A DNA stretch of 57,233 nucleotides from Flavobacteriaceae bacterium (GTDB lineage Bacteria; Bacteroidota; Bacteroidia; Flavobacteriales; Flavobacteriaceae). Numbering within the stretch: position 1 is the first letter of the stretch; every line of letters starts with the position of its first letter. Made by a program: the position numbers and the translations under genes. The stretch is taken from contig JAFMLE010000014.1 in assembly GCA_017852395.1 (NCBI GenBank), positions 1 through 57,233 on the forward strand. Reading direction: 5' to 3'. Under the pieces are notes generated by a model, which had not been told where the DNA came from, ran no database searches, and saw nothing but the letters and a program-made list of their open reading frames with translations. Positions 46,447 to 56,221 of this stretch are shown piece after piece.

Positions 46447-47726
46447 TAGCGGTATTTGTCTCCCCATATTTTTTTTAGATACAATCGTATTCGGTCCTCA
46501 GCAGCATTTGCAGCGGGTTCATAAAAGGTTGTTCCACTCAATGTGTCGGGGAGGTATTCTTGATCGACCGTGTGGTTGGGATGGTCATGGGGATATAAGT
46601 AGCCTTTTCCATAATCCAATTCTTTCATCAATTGGGTAGGGGCGTTGCGAAGGTGTAAAGGGATGGTCAAATTTCCTGTCTGTTGAACCGCTTGCTGGGC
46701 AAGATTGATGGCCTTATAGGCGGCATTGCTTTTGGGAGATCCTGCTAGGTAAGTTGCGCATTGACTCAATAGTATACGTGCTTCGGGCAGGCCAATGATT
46801 GCCACAGCCTCAAAGGTTGTTTTGGCCATTAGCATTGCATTGGGATTGGCATTTCCGATATCTTCACTGGCAAGAATCAACATCCGTCGTGCAATAAATT
46901 TTACGTCTTCACCGGCTTCTAGCATTCGTGCAAGCCAATAAACGGCTGCGTTTGGGTCACTACCGCGAATCGATTTTATGAAGGCAGAAATTATGTCATA
47001 ATGAAATTCACCATTTTTGTCAAAGAGCACCAAGTTGGTTTGTATAATTTCTTGTACCGCATCGTTGGTGATAATCAGTGGGTTTTGCTCTTTTAGATTT
47101 TGTACGACCAATTCTAAAAGGGTCAACAGCTTTCGAGCATCTCCTCCAGAAAGTTGGAGTAGGGCTTCGGTTTCTTCAAGTTTTATATCCAATTTTTTCA
47201 GATATGCATCGGAATGAATTGCTCGATCTAACACCTTTTCTAAGGCCTTTTTGTCCAAGGCTTTTAGGGTATATACCTGACAACGCGAAAGTAAGGCGTT
47301 GATGACCTCAAAGCTGGGGTTTTCTGTAGTGGCTCCGATTAGTGTAATCATGCCTTGTTCTACAGCGCCTAGGAGCGAGTCTTGTTGTGATTTGCTAAAG
47401 CGATGGATTTCATCAATAAAAAGCAACGGGCTTTTTTGTGTAAACAACCCTCCGTTTTGTTTTGCTTTTTGGATGACCTCTCGAATATCTTTGACGCCAG
47501 CATTTATTGCAGAAAGTTCATAAAAGGGACGATCTTGAAGTTTGGCGATCAAGTAGGCCAAGGTTGTTTTTCCGGTGCCGGGTGGTCCCCAAAAAATCAT
47601 CGAATGCAATCGGCCGTCCTCGAGTACTTTTTTTAAACTCCCTTTTGGACCCACCAAATGCTCTTGGCCGATATAATCGTCTAAGGAAACGGGTCGAACT
47701 CGTGCGGCTAGTGGTGTTGAATCCAT
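46443..47726 (-). CDS. rarA: Replication-associated recombination protein RarA/MgsA
   Basis: A 427-residue clamp-loader-type AAA+ ATPase. Walker A is GPPGTGKT (47-54) and Walker B LLFIDEIH (101-108), followed by a sensor-1 region [11 protein letters not shown] and a C-terminal tetramerisation domain (about 260-427, with [13 protein letters not shown]). It acts at stalled replication forks. It is the last gene of a minus-strand pair after rlmB, 28 nt apart. Confidence 0.95.
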   Translation of the reverse strand: MDSTPLAARVRPVSLDDYIGQEHLVGPKGSLKKVLEDGRLHSMIFWGPPGTGKTTLAYLIAKLQDRPFYELSAINAGVKDIREVIQKAKQNGGLFTQKSPLLFIDEIHRFSKSQQDSLLGAVEQGMITLIGATTENPSFEVINALLSRCQVYTLKALDKKALEKVLDRAIHSDAYLKKLDIKLEETEALLQLSGGDARKLLTLLELVVQNLKEQNPLIITNDAVQEIIQTNLVLFDKNGEFHYDIISAFIKSIRGSDPNAAVYWLARMLEAGEDVKFIARRMLILASEDIGNANPNAMLMAKTTFEAVAIIGLPEARILLSQCATYLAGSPKSNAAYKAINLAQQAVQQTGNLTIPLHLRNAPTQLMKELDYGKGYLYPHDHPNHTVDQEYLPDTLSGTTFYEPAANAAEDRIRLYLKKIWGDKYRY

Positions 47727-47754
47727 TAGCTAAAAGTACTAAAAACAAGCTGGA

Positions 47755-48489
47755 TTAGGACAGGCGTTGACGAACAACTTCATATAGCACAACCGCACAG
47801 GCTACAGATACATTTAGCGAATCGATATCGGAGTGCATCGGCAATTTTGCATGCGTTTGTAGGAGATTAAAAAGCCCTTTTGAAATCCCTTTGTCTTCGG
47901 CGCCCATGACCAATGCGATGCCTTGTTTGAAATCTTCGTCATAAACTAAAGCAGTCGCTTTTTCTGTGATTCCTACAGTAGCAATATCATAGGCCTGCAA
48001 GAGTTGTAAGGCATCTTTAAGGTGCGCCACTCGAGCAATAGGAACCTTAAAAATAGCTCCTGCAGAGGTTTTTATGGTATCTCCGTTGATTGGTGCACTT
48101 CCACTTTGTGGGATGATTACCCCGTCAACACCCGTTGCAGCAGCAGTTCTTAGAATGGCTCCAAAATTTCGAGCATCTGTGATGCCATCTAAGATAACAA
48201 ACAGTGGGGTGGTGGTTTTGGATAAGGTATTTTCGATAAGGGGCTCTAATGCATGTGTTTGTACCGGTGCTATGCGTGCGACAGCTCCTTGATGGGTTTT
48301 AGAAGCAAATTTTTGCAAACGCTCCGTAGGCACAAAACTAAAAGAAACATGCCGCTCATTTAACGCCCGAATAAGCGTGTCAAATTGGGGGTTTTTAATC
48401 CCCTTGAGCAACCAAACCTTTTCGATGGGTTTGTCGTTTCTAAGCGCTTCTAAAATGGCATGAATGCCATAAATGGTAATTTGGTCCAT
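47755..48489 (-). CDS. rlmB: 23S rRNA (guanosine-2251-2'-O)-methyltransferase
   Basis: A 244-residue SPOUT methyltransferase. The N-terminal substrate-binding domain (about 1-75) starts with IYGIHAILEAL. The catalytic domain carries VILDGITDARNFGAILRTA, MGAEDKGI and PMHSDIDSLNVSVACAVVLYE. Compared with the other SpoU gene in the window, these segments favour RlmB. It precedes rarA on the same strand. Confidence 0.9.
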   Translation of the reverse strand: MDQITIYGIHAILEALRNDKPIEKVWLLKGIKNPQFDTLIRALNERHVSFSFVPTERLQKFASKTHQGAVARIAPVQTHALEPLIENTLSKTTTPLFVILDGITDARNFGAILRTAAATGVDGVIIPQSGSAPINGDTIKTSAGAIFKVPIARVAHLKDALQLLQAYDIATVGITEKATALVYDEDFKQGIALVMGAEDKGISKGLFNLLQTHAKLPMHSDIDSLNVSVACAVVLYEVVRQRLS

Positions 48490-48516
48490 GTATTGTTTTA
48501 TCCCGCCAAAAATACG

Positions 48517-48524
48517 AGAATAAT
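48517..48524 (-). promoter_or_regulatory. -7 element before rlmB
   Basis: On the minus strand this reads TATTTTTG (TAnnTTTG), 27 nt before the ATG. No -33 box is evident. Confidence 0.4.
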
Positions 48525-48635
48525 CTCCGGTCTGCGAAGCTTTTTATGGGTTTATTATTTGGATAATTGTGCCATTTGATAATTCTACACTAATTTAGGG
48601 CACACTAAGGGAACTACGAATCTATTTTTAAAAAA

Positions 48636-50048
48636 ATGAAAAAATCCATAATTCTACTTTTTGGCCTGCTCACAGTCTTTGGATGTAAAAAAGAAGCCGC
48701 GCCTCCTTTGACGGATATCTTATTGACTCTAGATCAAAGTGGTGAAGGAACGTTTGATATTCAATCGGGTGTTTTTCCGTTAGGACAAGAAATTTCGATC
48801 ACAGCAACTGCTGCTTCTGGATTTTATTTTGATCGTTGGGAGGGAAGCTTGTCTAGTGAAAACAACCCCTTGGTATTTACTCCTGAAGTGGATACGTACC
48901 TAAAAGCCATTTTTGAACCCATACCAGAACTGTCCGAAAATGTCGTTTTGTATACGCCCAAAAAAATGGATGAAAATCATGTTTTCATGATTGAAAATGG
49001 CGGTAGAGCCGCATATATTGTAGATAAGACAGGGGCGAAAATAAAACAATGGAGTTTTGATTTGAATTTAGGAAATGATTTGGAGCTTTTGCCGGATGGT
49101 GGTGTTATGGGGCTTTTTAAGCCCGAAACGTTGCCGCCCTTCAATTTTGGTGGTTATGGGGGTGTTTTGAGACGATACGATAGCAACTATAACTTGACCT
49201 GGGAATATGCACTGCATGATGAAAACGAGTTGTTGCATCATGATTTTAGCATCCTTCCCAATGGCAATGTAATGGTCTTGGTTTGGGAGCGCATTGCAGC
49301 TGCTGAAGCTGTTGCCAACGGAGTAGAACGTACTTCGGATTTATTTACTGAAAAAATAATTGAAATAGACCCCACAAATAATGCCATTGTTTGGCAATGG
49401 CGAAGTTGGGAGCATGGTGTTCAAGATGTCAATCCAGATGCTTTGAATTATGGCGAGCTCCATGAAAATTTTAATCGAATCAATCTCAATTATGATCAAC
49501 GTGCCAATGGTGATATAATGCATGCCAACGCATTGGCCTACGATGCAGAACGTGATTTGATTTATATGAGCGTAAATTTCTATAGTGAGGTCTGGGTCAT
49601 TGACCATAGTATTTCGACCCAACAAGCCCGAACCAGTGCGGGTGATCTCAAATATCGTTTTGGAAACCCCACAGCCTATAACGGAACGGGAACGCGTTTG
49701 TTTTATAACAACCACCACCCCAATTTTATAAATCCAGCTTATGGAGCTGTGGGCGATATGATGATTTATAACAATGGCACGCCACAAGAAAAGTCGGTCG
49801 TCTATGAGTTGGACTTACCCGATACATTTGTTGAAAATGGCACTTTGGTTCCTCCCACCGTGGTATGGTCTTTTGAAGATCCAGAATTGTACTTCAATCT
49901 TATTTCTGGTGCAGTGCGATTACCAAACGGAAATACGCTTATTTGCGAAGGAGATTGGGGGTATTGGGAAGTTACTCCTGCCAAGGAAGTAGTTTGGCAA
50001 TATAAAGGGCGCTCCTGGTTTTGGCGCGGATATACCGTCGCTAACTAA
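48636..50048 (+). CDS. Arylsulfotransferase-like lipoprotein
   Basis: A 470-residue lipoprotein with lipobox VFGC (cysteine 17). A small domain (about 25-95) with GQEISITATAASGFYFDRWEG looks like the bacterial Listeria/Bacteroides-type repeat. The rest resembles the ASST beta-propeller: HHDFSILPNGNVMVL (about 204), a repeated W-x-W strand pattern (IVWQWRSWEH), and MHANALAYDAERDLIYMSV (about 297). Classical ASST is periplasmic and transfers sulfate between phenols; lipidation and the extra domain suggest surface or outer-membrane attachment. Function is inferred from fold only, and pyrroloquinoline-type propellers remain an alternative. It is followed by a strong terminator. Confidence 0.72.
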   Translation: MKKSIILLFGLLTVFGCKKEAAPPLTDILLTLDQSGEGTFDIQSGVFPLGQEISITATAASGFYFDRWEGSLSSENNPLVFTPEVDTYLKAIFEPIPELSENVVLYTPKKMDENHVFMIENGGRAAYIVDKTGAKIKQWSFDLNLGNDLELLPDGGVMGLFKPETLPPFNFGGYGGVLRRYDSNYNLTWEYALHDENELLHHDFSILPNGNVMVLVWERIAAAEAVANGVERTSDLFTEKIIEIDPTNNAIVWQWRSWEHGVQDVNPDALNYGELHENFNRINLNYDQRANGDIMHANALAYDAERDLIYMSVNFYSEVWVIDHSISTQQARTSAGDLKYRFGNPTAYNGTGTRLFYNNHHPNFINPAYGAVGDMMIYNNGTPQEKSVVYELDLPDTFVENGTLVPPTVVWSFEDPELYFNLISGAVRLPNGNTLICEGDWGYWEVTPAKEVVWQYKGRSWFWRGYTVAN

Positions 50049-50071
50049 GGCAACATATTATTTTATAGAAT

Positions 50072-50094
50072 AGGGGGTATGGCCCCCTTTTTTT
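50072..50094 (+). terminator. Terminator of the arylsulfotransferase-like gene
   Basis: AGGGGG (50072-50077) pairs with CCCCCT (50083-50088) around TATGG, followed by seven further T residues less one mixed end. It lies 23 nt after the stop codon. Confidence 0.85.
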
Positions 50095-50382
50095 ATGATT
50101 AATAGATAATTCTCTGAGCCGATACTCCAAGCTGTGAAATGCCAATTTTTACATTAGAAATCTGCTTAAACTATGTTTTATTCATGACCTCATTGGTTTC
50201 TATTGCTGGTGCTTGTTTCGGGTTGCCGTAAGCCTATCATTCCTTTTTAAAGCATCTTTTCATAGTGGTACCCTGATTATGCTAAAGTTGTCACGATCCA
50301 CTTATCAGTTTTAGTATACAGCCGGACTTCATATCCACGGATTGCGATTATAACTCGTTACTAATTTCTTCTATGAGCAAAA
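50095..50382. other. Intergenic spacer with no recognisable gene
   Basis: About 290 nt between two hairpin terminators. It holds no open frame with a plausible start; the longest unbroken frame on + is about 59 codons without an ATG near its beginning. Its base composition looks more mixed than the neighbouring AT-rich spacers. It could be a decayed gene or an unrecognised small RNA; neither can be shown. Confidence 0.5.
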
Positions 50383-50409
50383 AAAAAGGAGGCCTATGGC
50401 CTCCTTTTT
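50383..50409 (-). terminator. Terminator of the susCD operon (bidirectional)
   Basis: AAAAAGGAGGCC and GGCCTCCTTTTT form a perfect 12-bp stem with the 3-nt loop TAT. With A/T runs on both sides it can stop transcription from either strand. It lies 18 nt beyond the stop of the last operon gene. Confidence 0.88.
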
Positions 50410-50427
50410 AAAGTATATAGATGTTAA

Positions 50428-51315
50428 TTATCTACAGATACTAAGTGTTACAGCACCTTCGCTTCCGTAACCACCTCCACCTGAGTAGGCAGACTGGCTG
50501 TTAGAACCGTCAAGTTCGCTGTAGTTAACACTCCATCCAGCTTCACCAGGATAAGCACCCTCTACGAAGGCCATAGACATAGTAGAGGCACCATTAGGCA
50601 CTTCCACAGAAATGGTTCCCGCAGAGTAGTTACCTGAGTAACCTGCTTCTAAAGTAAGACCATAAGTCCCACCCCAGTAGCTTGCGATACCAATTTGCTT
50701 TTCTACACCATCAACGATGAAACTGATGTGGCTTCCCTGCCAACCGTCTCCATAAGAGTCAGTAAGCGTGAACGTATAGATACCAGGAACTGCAGATCCA
50801 TCTACTACGAAACATCCTACAATAAGATTGTATTTGTAAGGAGAAGCGAAGTAAGATCCAGTCATAGATCCTGTTACATCGTTAGAGGAATAACTTTTAC
50901 CATTGGTTAGGTTGTACTGTAAACGGATGGATACAGTGCTACCACCACTAAAAGAAATCGCGCTTTGCACTTCTGATAGGGTAACGGTAAAAGTTGCTCT
51001 TGGAAGTCCGGTTGGACCTGTTTGAAAGTCTGAAGGCGTAAGTGTTCTGATTTTTGCTTCAGATCCACCATCGGCAGATACAAAAATCTCTACGTCTTGC
51101 ATCAGACCACCATCTTCGACATCATGCGCTTCGATTGTAGCCGTAAATGCAGATGAGCTGATGGCGTAAAAATTGAATTCACCACTTTGAGAGATGGTTC
51201 TGAGAACAGCACCTGTTTCGTAGTTATCCAATACGTCGTTAATCAAGTTGTCGGGTTCTTCACAGCTTGTGAAGAGAAGGCCAACTATACCAATAATACT
51301 TAATAATTTTTTCAT
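50428..51315 (-). CDS. SusCD-associated lipoprotein with DSYGDGW motif
   Basis: A 295-residue lipoprotein (lipobox LFTSC, cysteine 18). The N-terminal half (about 30-160) looks like an Ig/beta-sandwich region. The C-terminal half begins with GCFVVDGSAVPGIYTFTLTD and has DSYGDGWQG at 186-194, a motif seen in secreted Bacteroidota proteins where it probably forms a calcium-binding beta-domain. It ends in a Gly/Ser-rich stretch. It follows susD by 17 nt, in the place where surface glycan-binding proteins (SusE/SusF type) often sit, so ligand binding at the cell surface is a reasonable inference. No similarity to SusE itself was recognised. Confidence 0.75.
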   Translation of the reverse strand: MKKLLSIIGIVGLLFTSCEEPDNLINDVLDNYETGAVLRTISQSGEFNFYAISSSAFTATIEAHDVEDGGLMQDVEIFVSADGGSEAKIRTLTPSDFQTGPTGLPRATFTVTLSEVQSAISFSGGSTVSIRLQYNLTNGKSYSSNDVTGSMTGSYFASPYKYNLIVGCFVVDGSAVPGIYTFTLTDSYGDGWQGSHISFIVDGVEKQIGIASYWGGTYGLTLEAGYSGNYSAGTISVEVPNGASTMSMAFVEGAYPGEAGWSVNYSELDGSNSQSAYSGGGGYGSEGAVTLSICR

Positions 51316-51332
51316 GTTTCTAGGTGTTAGAA

Positions 51333-52958
51333 TTAGTAAAGATTAGTATTATCGCTAGCATTCCAGAATACTCTACCGGTTTTGTCACTCTTCTGCGTAG
51401 CATTTGAGTTATTGGTAGTGTAGTTCGCAGGATACCACTGTGATACAGGGAAGCTACCTGGATTTGGCTCTAAGTTTGGTTGAATGTTGGTTGGCAATCC
51501 ATTTCTTCTGTAAGAATTGTATCCATCGATACCATTTCCTGCCATAGAAATAAAGAATTGCTCAGCCCAGATATTCAATTTTTCACTAGTACTAGCAGAA
51601 TCCCAAACGACATCAAAGCTTGAAAGGAATGCGCCTACTTGAGCTGAATCAAGTGGATCACCTCCCATGTCATCTACTTTGTTGATTGAGATTTCAATAC
51701 CTTTTCTTGTCATCGCTTTTACTGTTGCTAAATCGTTAGAAGCTAACGCAACTTCAGCATTCATAAAGTGTTGCCAAGAAGAAAGGAAGATTGGAGTGAT
51801 ACCAGCTCCACCAAGACCATCACCCAAAGATTTTGGTCTTCCATCCGTTCCCGGATCAGAGTCATAGGTATCCATAGCTCCACCACCTGGGTAAACACCA
51901 CGAAGGGTTCTTAAGAATCCATCTGGAGGCGTTCCGTTATCGTTACCGTGGTCACGACCCCAGTATCCTTCTTCTACAGCACAGAAAGTAACTCCTGCTG
52001 GGTAAGGGTTGAAGTATCCAGGAAGTCCACATTCAAGAACTTCTTCGTCTGGATCTGCACCAAAACCAGGAACATAGCGTACTTGTCGGTAGTAGTAATA
52101 AACCATACGTGGGTCCTTAACACCATTGAAGCTGTTAAGCATTTTGCCCATCATCCAGTTTGACATATACTCTCCTCCTCCAGTTGCAGTATAGTTGCCT
52201 CTGTAGTAGGGATGACGCGTATCAGGTGTTGCTTGGTTTGTACCCCAAGTAAATTGGAAATCTTCAGAAGGCTCATCGATGTAATCAGTGATGCCATTGT
52301 ATCCTGAGAAATTTCGTGTGTTTAAGTATGCTTTCTTCTTAAGAGAGTTCGCAGCTTTAATCCACTTGCTTGCATTTCCGTTGTAGAAAAAGTCATACTG
52401 AGGACGTGCAGAACCTGAATTGCTAAAGTCAGCAATTGCTGCGTCTAGTTCGCTGATTACATACGAATATACTTCAGCACCACCAGTTGCAGTAGGATTG
52501 AGTACACCTTCATTGGCTTGTAGTGCTTCACCAACACCTTGAACAGGTACGTCGCCGAAGAAATCTACAAGTGTCATATAGATATAGGCTCTAAATACTT
52601 TACCCATACCTTTTGCAAAAGGTGTTGTTGATTCCAATTGCTCCATAAGGAGAATATCTTGTAACATTCCTTGGTAAGCAGATGCCCAAAGTCCGTCCCA
52701 GCTAGTAGGAGAATAAACTTGGTCATAGTTACGTCCAGACATGTAAGAGATACGAGTCAACTCAGCTCCGCGGTCTCCCATACTGTGTACCCAAGAAGCA
52801 AAATCTTCTTGTACAGCATTGAGGAAGAAGTCAGAGCTCGCTTGCTCAGGTGTCAATGCGTTTGGATTTGAAGTTAGATCCAATTCCATAGTCTCACATG
52901 AAGTGAGCACAAACATTCCTGTCAAGCAAAAAACTAAAAATTTATTTATTAATCTCAT
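51333..52958 (-). CDS. SusD/RagB-family nutrient-binding lipoprotein
   Basis: About 541 residues from ATG 52958 (the frame opens 6 codons earlier, but MRLINKFLVF is the natural signal start). The lipobox is VLTSC, cysteine 21. The helical SusD fold is indicated by TSNPNALTPEQASSDFF, the WDGLWASAYQGMLQDILLMEQL region and the repeated tetratricopeptide-like helices (AEVALASNDLATVKAM), with Trp/Tyr-rich loops. It caps the SusC channel and captures ligand at the surface. susC is 21 nt upstream. The ligand (glycan, peptide or other) cannot be told because no glycoside hydrolase or peptidase is adjacent. Confidence 0.92.
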   Translation of the reverse strand: MRLINKFLVFCLTGMFVLTSCETMELDLTSNPNALTPEQASSDFFLNAVQEDFASWVHSMGDRGAELTRISYMSGRNYDQVYSPTSWDGLWASAYQGMLQDILLMEQLESTTPFAKGMGKVFRAYIYMTLVDFFGDVPVQGVGEALQANEGVLNPTATGGAEVYSYVISELDAAIADFSNSGSARPQYDFFYNGNASKWIKAANSLKKKAYLNTRNFSGYNGITDYIDEPSEDFQFTWGTNQATPDTRHPYYRGNYTATGGGEYMSNWMMGKMLNSFNGVKDPRMVYYYYRQVRYVPGFGADPDEEVLECGLPGYFNPYPAGVTFCAVEEGYWGRDHGNDNGTPPDGFLRTLRGVYPGGGAMDTYDSDPGTDGRPKSLGDGLGGAGITPIFLSSWQHFMNAEVALASNDLATVKAMTRKGIEISINKVDDMGGDPLDSAQVGAFLSSFDVVWDSASTSEKLNIWAEQFFISMAGNGIDGYNSYRRNGLPTNIQPNLEPNPGSFPVSQWYPANYTTNNSNATQKSDKTGRVFWNASDNTNLY

Positions 52959-52979
52959 GATTATATAATATTTCAATTA

Positions 52980-55900
52980 TTAAAAAGTAAGTTTTAAACT
53001 TGCTCCAAAACGCTTAGAACTCGGTCCGTTCAAGTAATCGAACCCTCTACCATTTCCAATACCTGTACCAGCGATGTTAGGATCAAAGTTGGTTCCGTCA
53101 GGTGTATTGTAGGCATCGTACCAAAGGTTGTAACCAGAGGCACTGATGCTAGCACTTCCAAAAGGTGTTTTTTCTAGAAGTGATTTTGGTATATCATAGC
53201 TAAGAGAGATCTCTCCCAAACGCCAAACTGATGCATCATAGACCAACATTTCGTCTGGTCCATAAAGTACGTTACTAAAGTAGAACGTAGAGTTGTTGAT
53301 TTGTTTTGTGTTTGGAGAGCCGTCAGACTGAACACCAGGAAGGATGAAACTTAATTCACGATCCAAAGTATCCGCCGATAATCCACGTCCTAGAAGCGTA
53401 GCTACTGTATAAGTGAAGATGTCTCCACCCTGTACGTGGTTTATTAAGAAGTTGAATGAGAAGTTTTTGTAACTCAAACTGTTGGTGATGTTCAATAACC
53501 AATCTGGGTTAGCATCACCGATGATGTTGTTACCAAACGTTGTATCATAACTTCCTTGGCTGTTTACTACTTTTTGACCTGCATCGTTTCGAGTAACACT
53601 AGAACCTACGATAGTTCCGAGTGATTCGCCCACGATAGCAGCGTTTCCTAAGTTGGAGAAACCAGAGTAAACGATGATGTCTGTATCAGCACCTAAGTCT
53701 TTTACAATAGCATCGTTAGTTGACCAGTTGATATAACTGCTCCAGTTCAAACCATCTTGGCTAGTAACCCAATCAATACCTAAGTCTAACTCAACCCCTT
53801 TGTTTTCGATTTTACCAACGTTGGTTTGTGTTGAAGTAAATCCGGTAGATGGGTCAAGACGACGGTTGATGATCAAGTCTTTTGTGATCTTGTTGTAGAT
53901 CGAAAGGTCCACGCTCAAACGGCTGTTTAAGAAACGACCTTCGACACCAAATTCGATCTCGTCAATACGTTCTGGTTTCAAATCGGGGTTACCCAATACA
54001 GATCCAGAAGTGTTTGTAATTACGCGGTTTCCATTTCGATCTAAGAAATCTTGTGTATCAAGGTTAAGAGTAGCTGCAATAGGATATCCTGTTGGGAAGT
54101 TTGCAGATGTACCATAACCAGCACGTAATTTCAATAGGTTAACAAGATCGCTCTTAAATTCTGGGAACGCACTTGTTGGAAGGAAAGAAACACTAGCAGA
54201 AGGATATAAAATCGATTGGTTAGCTTCAGCAAGGTTTGATACCCAGTCTTTACGACCTGCAATCGTTAGGTATGCCATACGCTTGTAGTCGAAAGAAGCT
54301 TGACCATAAAGTCCGATAATATTTCGCTTTTCAAAGTATTGAATTTCATCTTGCTGTTCGAAGTTGAAGTGACGCAATACATTAAATACTTGTTGACCAG
54401 TACTACGAGTACCATTACGATCATAGGTATCACTACGAGTTGTATAACCTATGTTGAAGTCTGCTCCAATATCATCGGTTAGTTTGTAGCTACCTGTAAG
54501 GGTAAAGTTGTGGTCAAAAATTGATTTTCTGTTGTTCCAAGTTTCATAGATACCATTTTGGTTTACTACAGAACCTGTTTTACCCCCTTTGTTAGAGTAG
54601 TTAGTGTTATTCTCAGAATACACATCGATACCATAACGATAAGAAGCAACAAGGTTATCACTGATGTCATAACTGATCGTAGCCCCACCGAATACACGGT
54701 CAACAATTTGAGAGTTACCAGCATTGTTAACAGTCCAAAGCGGGTGTTGGATTGAGTTGTTTTGACGGTAGTAGATAGACTCACCAGTAATGGGGTTCTG
54801 ATAAGGTAATCCCATCAAATCCACAGAACGAGGTGTATAGAATACGTTTGCAAAAACAGAAGCGCCTTCTCCACCTACGTTAGAACCGTAACCGGCTGCT
54901 ACTGGAGGAGCTTTGAAGTTTGTTTGTGCATAGTTAAGCGTTCCGTTGATCGTGAACTTGTTAGAAAGTGCGGCACGACCTCCAAAACTTAAGGTGTTTC
55001 TTCTAAGTGTGTTTCCTCTTGTAAATCCTTCATCCTCAAGGTTACCATAGTTGATGTTGTAAGAAATCTTACCATCATCACTAGCACCACGAACGTTAAC
55101 GTTGGTGTTGATAGTTGTACCTGTACGGAAGAAGTCTTCAGGGCCTGTATATGCCTTCCACTCATACAATTCGTTAGGAGAAATACCCAACAAATCGATG
55201 ATCTGAGGAATTCCTGTTGCAGAAGACGCCGTAGTGTAGGGGTGTCTCAAAAATCCAGGAGTACCAGATGAAGTACCGTTTATAGCGGATTGACCTCCCC
55301 AACCTGCTGGACCACCTTCATCGAAGCTAGGCCCCCAGTTAGAGAAGAACCAACCAAAGGCTTGGTCAAATCCATTTCCATACTGGTTTTGATACTCGGG
55401 CATAGAAGCCATTTGCGTGTTGAAATAGGAAGTGTTTACCGAGATTTCAGTTTTCTTAGAACCTGCTCCAGTTGTGCTACCAGATTTGGTAGTAATTAGG
55501 ATTACACCATTACGTCCTTGAGTACCATATAGTGTTGCAGCGGCAAGACCTTTAAGTACGTTTACAGACTCAATGTTGTTTGGATCGATATCAAGGAAAC
55601 GCGAAGATCCGTTGTTACCATCAACGAAAGAACCTTGTGCGTTGGTGTCACTTGAGAAAGGTACACCATCAACGATAAACAATGGCTGGTTACCTTGGCT
55701 AAAGGTATTGAAACCACGGATTACAATACTTGTACCAGAACCGGAAAGTCCACTCTGGTTAGTGATTTGTACTCCAGACGCTTTACCAGTCAATACACGA
55801 CCGATATCACCTTCACCGCGTTGTTCGAGAGCACCTGAATCAACTTCAGAAACCGCATACCCTAGGGCTTGCTTCTCTCTCTTAATACCTAAACTTGTTA

Positions 55901-56207
55901 CGATTACCTCTTCGAGTTGGTTACCTTGCGCCAAGCTGACATTGATAACATCATCTTGTCCTACTGTGATTACAGCAGTTTCGTAACCAACGAAGCTAAT
56001 TTCGAGAACTTGGCCTTCAGCAACATCGATGCTAAAGTTACCGTCAAAGTCTGTAGAGACTCCGTTGGTCGTACCACGTTCTAAAACTGTAGCTCCAGGA
56101 AGCGGCATTCCTTGGTCATCAGAGACCACACCAGTGACGGTCTTTTGTGCCATTGCAAATTGCAACGTCAGCAAAGAGCACATCATCAGTTTGAATAAGC
56201 TTTTCAT
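52980..56207 (-). CDS. SusC/RagA-family TonB-linked outer-membrane receptor
   Basis: A 1075-residue TonB-dependent transporter: signal peptide (1-20, AMA-QK), a carboxypeptidase-regulatory-like domain (about 22-98, with GMPLPGATV and DFDGNFSIDV), the conserved LEEVIVTSLGIKREKQALGYA TonB-box region (about 99-120), a plug domain (about 120-240), and a 22-strand barrel ending in phenylalanine. It imports ligand delivered by the SusD partner using TonB energy. Codon use in this operon looks smoother, with few A/T runs, than in its neighbours, consistent with high expression. A promoter and a repeat-rich leader lie upstream. Confidence 0.95.
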   Translation of the reverse strand: MKSLFKLMMCSLLTLQFAMAQKTVTGVVSDDQGMPLPGATVLERGTTNGVSTDFDGNFSIDVAEGQVLEISFVGYETAVITVGQDDVINVSLAQGNQLEEVIVTSLGIKREKQALGYAVSEVDSGALEQRGEGDIGRVLTGKASGVQITNQSGLSGSGTSIVIRGFNTFSQGNQPLFIVDGVPFSSDTNAQGSFVDGNNGSSRFLDIDPNNIESVNVLKGLAAATLYGTQGRNGVILITTKSGSTTGAGSKKTEISVNTSYFNTQMASMPEYQNQYGNGFDQAFGWFFSNWGPSFDEGGPAGWGGQSAINGTSSGTPGFLRHPYTTASSATGIPQIIDLLGISPNELYEWKAYTGPEDFFRTGTTINTNVNVRGASDDGKISYNINYGNLEDEGFTRGNTLRRNTLSFGGRAALSNKFTINGTLNYAQTNFKAPPVAAGYGSNVGGEGASVFANVFYTPRSVDLMGLPYQNPITGESIYYRQNNSIQHPLWTVNNAGNSQIVDRVFGGATISYDISDNLVASYRYGIDVYSENNTNYSNKGGKTGSVVNQNGIYETWNNRKSIFDHNFTLTGSYKLTDDIGADFNIGYTTRSDTYDRNGTRSTGQQVFNVLRHFNFEQQDEIQYFEKRNIIGLYGQASFDYKRMAYLTIAGRKDWVSNLAEANQSILYPSASVSFLPTSAFPEFKSDLVNLLKLRAGYGTSANFPTGYPIAATLNLDTQDFLDRNGNRVITNTSGSVLGNPDLKPERIDEIEFGVEGRFLNSRLSVDLSIYNKITKDLIINRRLDPSTGFTSTQTNVGKIENKGVELDLGIDWVTSQDGLNWSSYINWSTNDAIVKDLGADTDIIVYSGFSNLGNAAIVGESLGTIVGSSVTRNDAGQKVVNSQGSYDTTFGNNIIGDANPDWLLNITNSLSYKNFSFNFLINHVQGGDIFTYTVATLLGRGLSADTLDRELSFILPGVQSDGSPNTKQINNSTFYFSNVLYGPDEMLVYDASVWRLGEISLSYDIPKSLLEKTPFGSASISASGYNLWYDAYNTPDGTNFDPNIAGTGIGNGRGFDYLNGPSSKRFGASLKLTF

Positions 56208-56221
56208 ACGTTAGTTTGATT

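Noticed and set aside
48555-48598. TTTGGATAATT / TTTGATAATT repeat and TAATTTAG before the arylsulfotransferase-like gene as a promoter
   Set aside because: Spacings of 12 or 29 nt do not fit, and the -7 candidate has A in place of T and ends in G only after a mismatch.
50110-50330. A possible remnant gene of about 59 codons in the spacer
   Set aside because: No start codon at its head, no family resemblance on either strand; left as an undetermined spacer.
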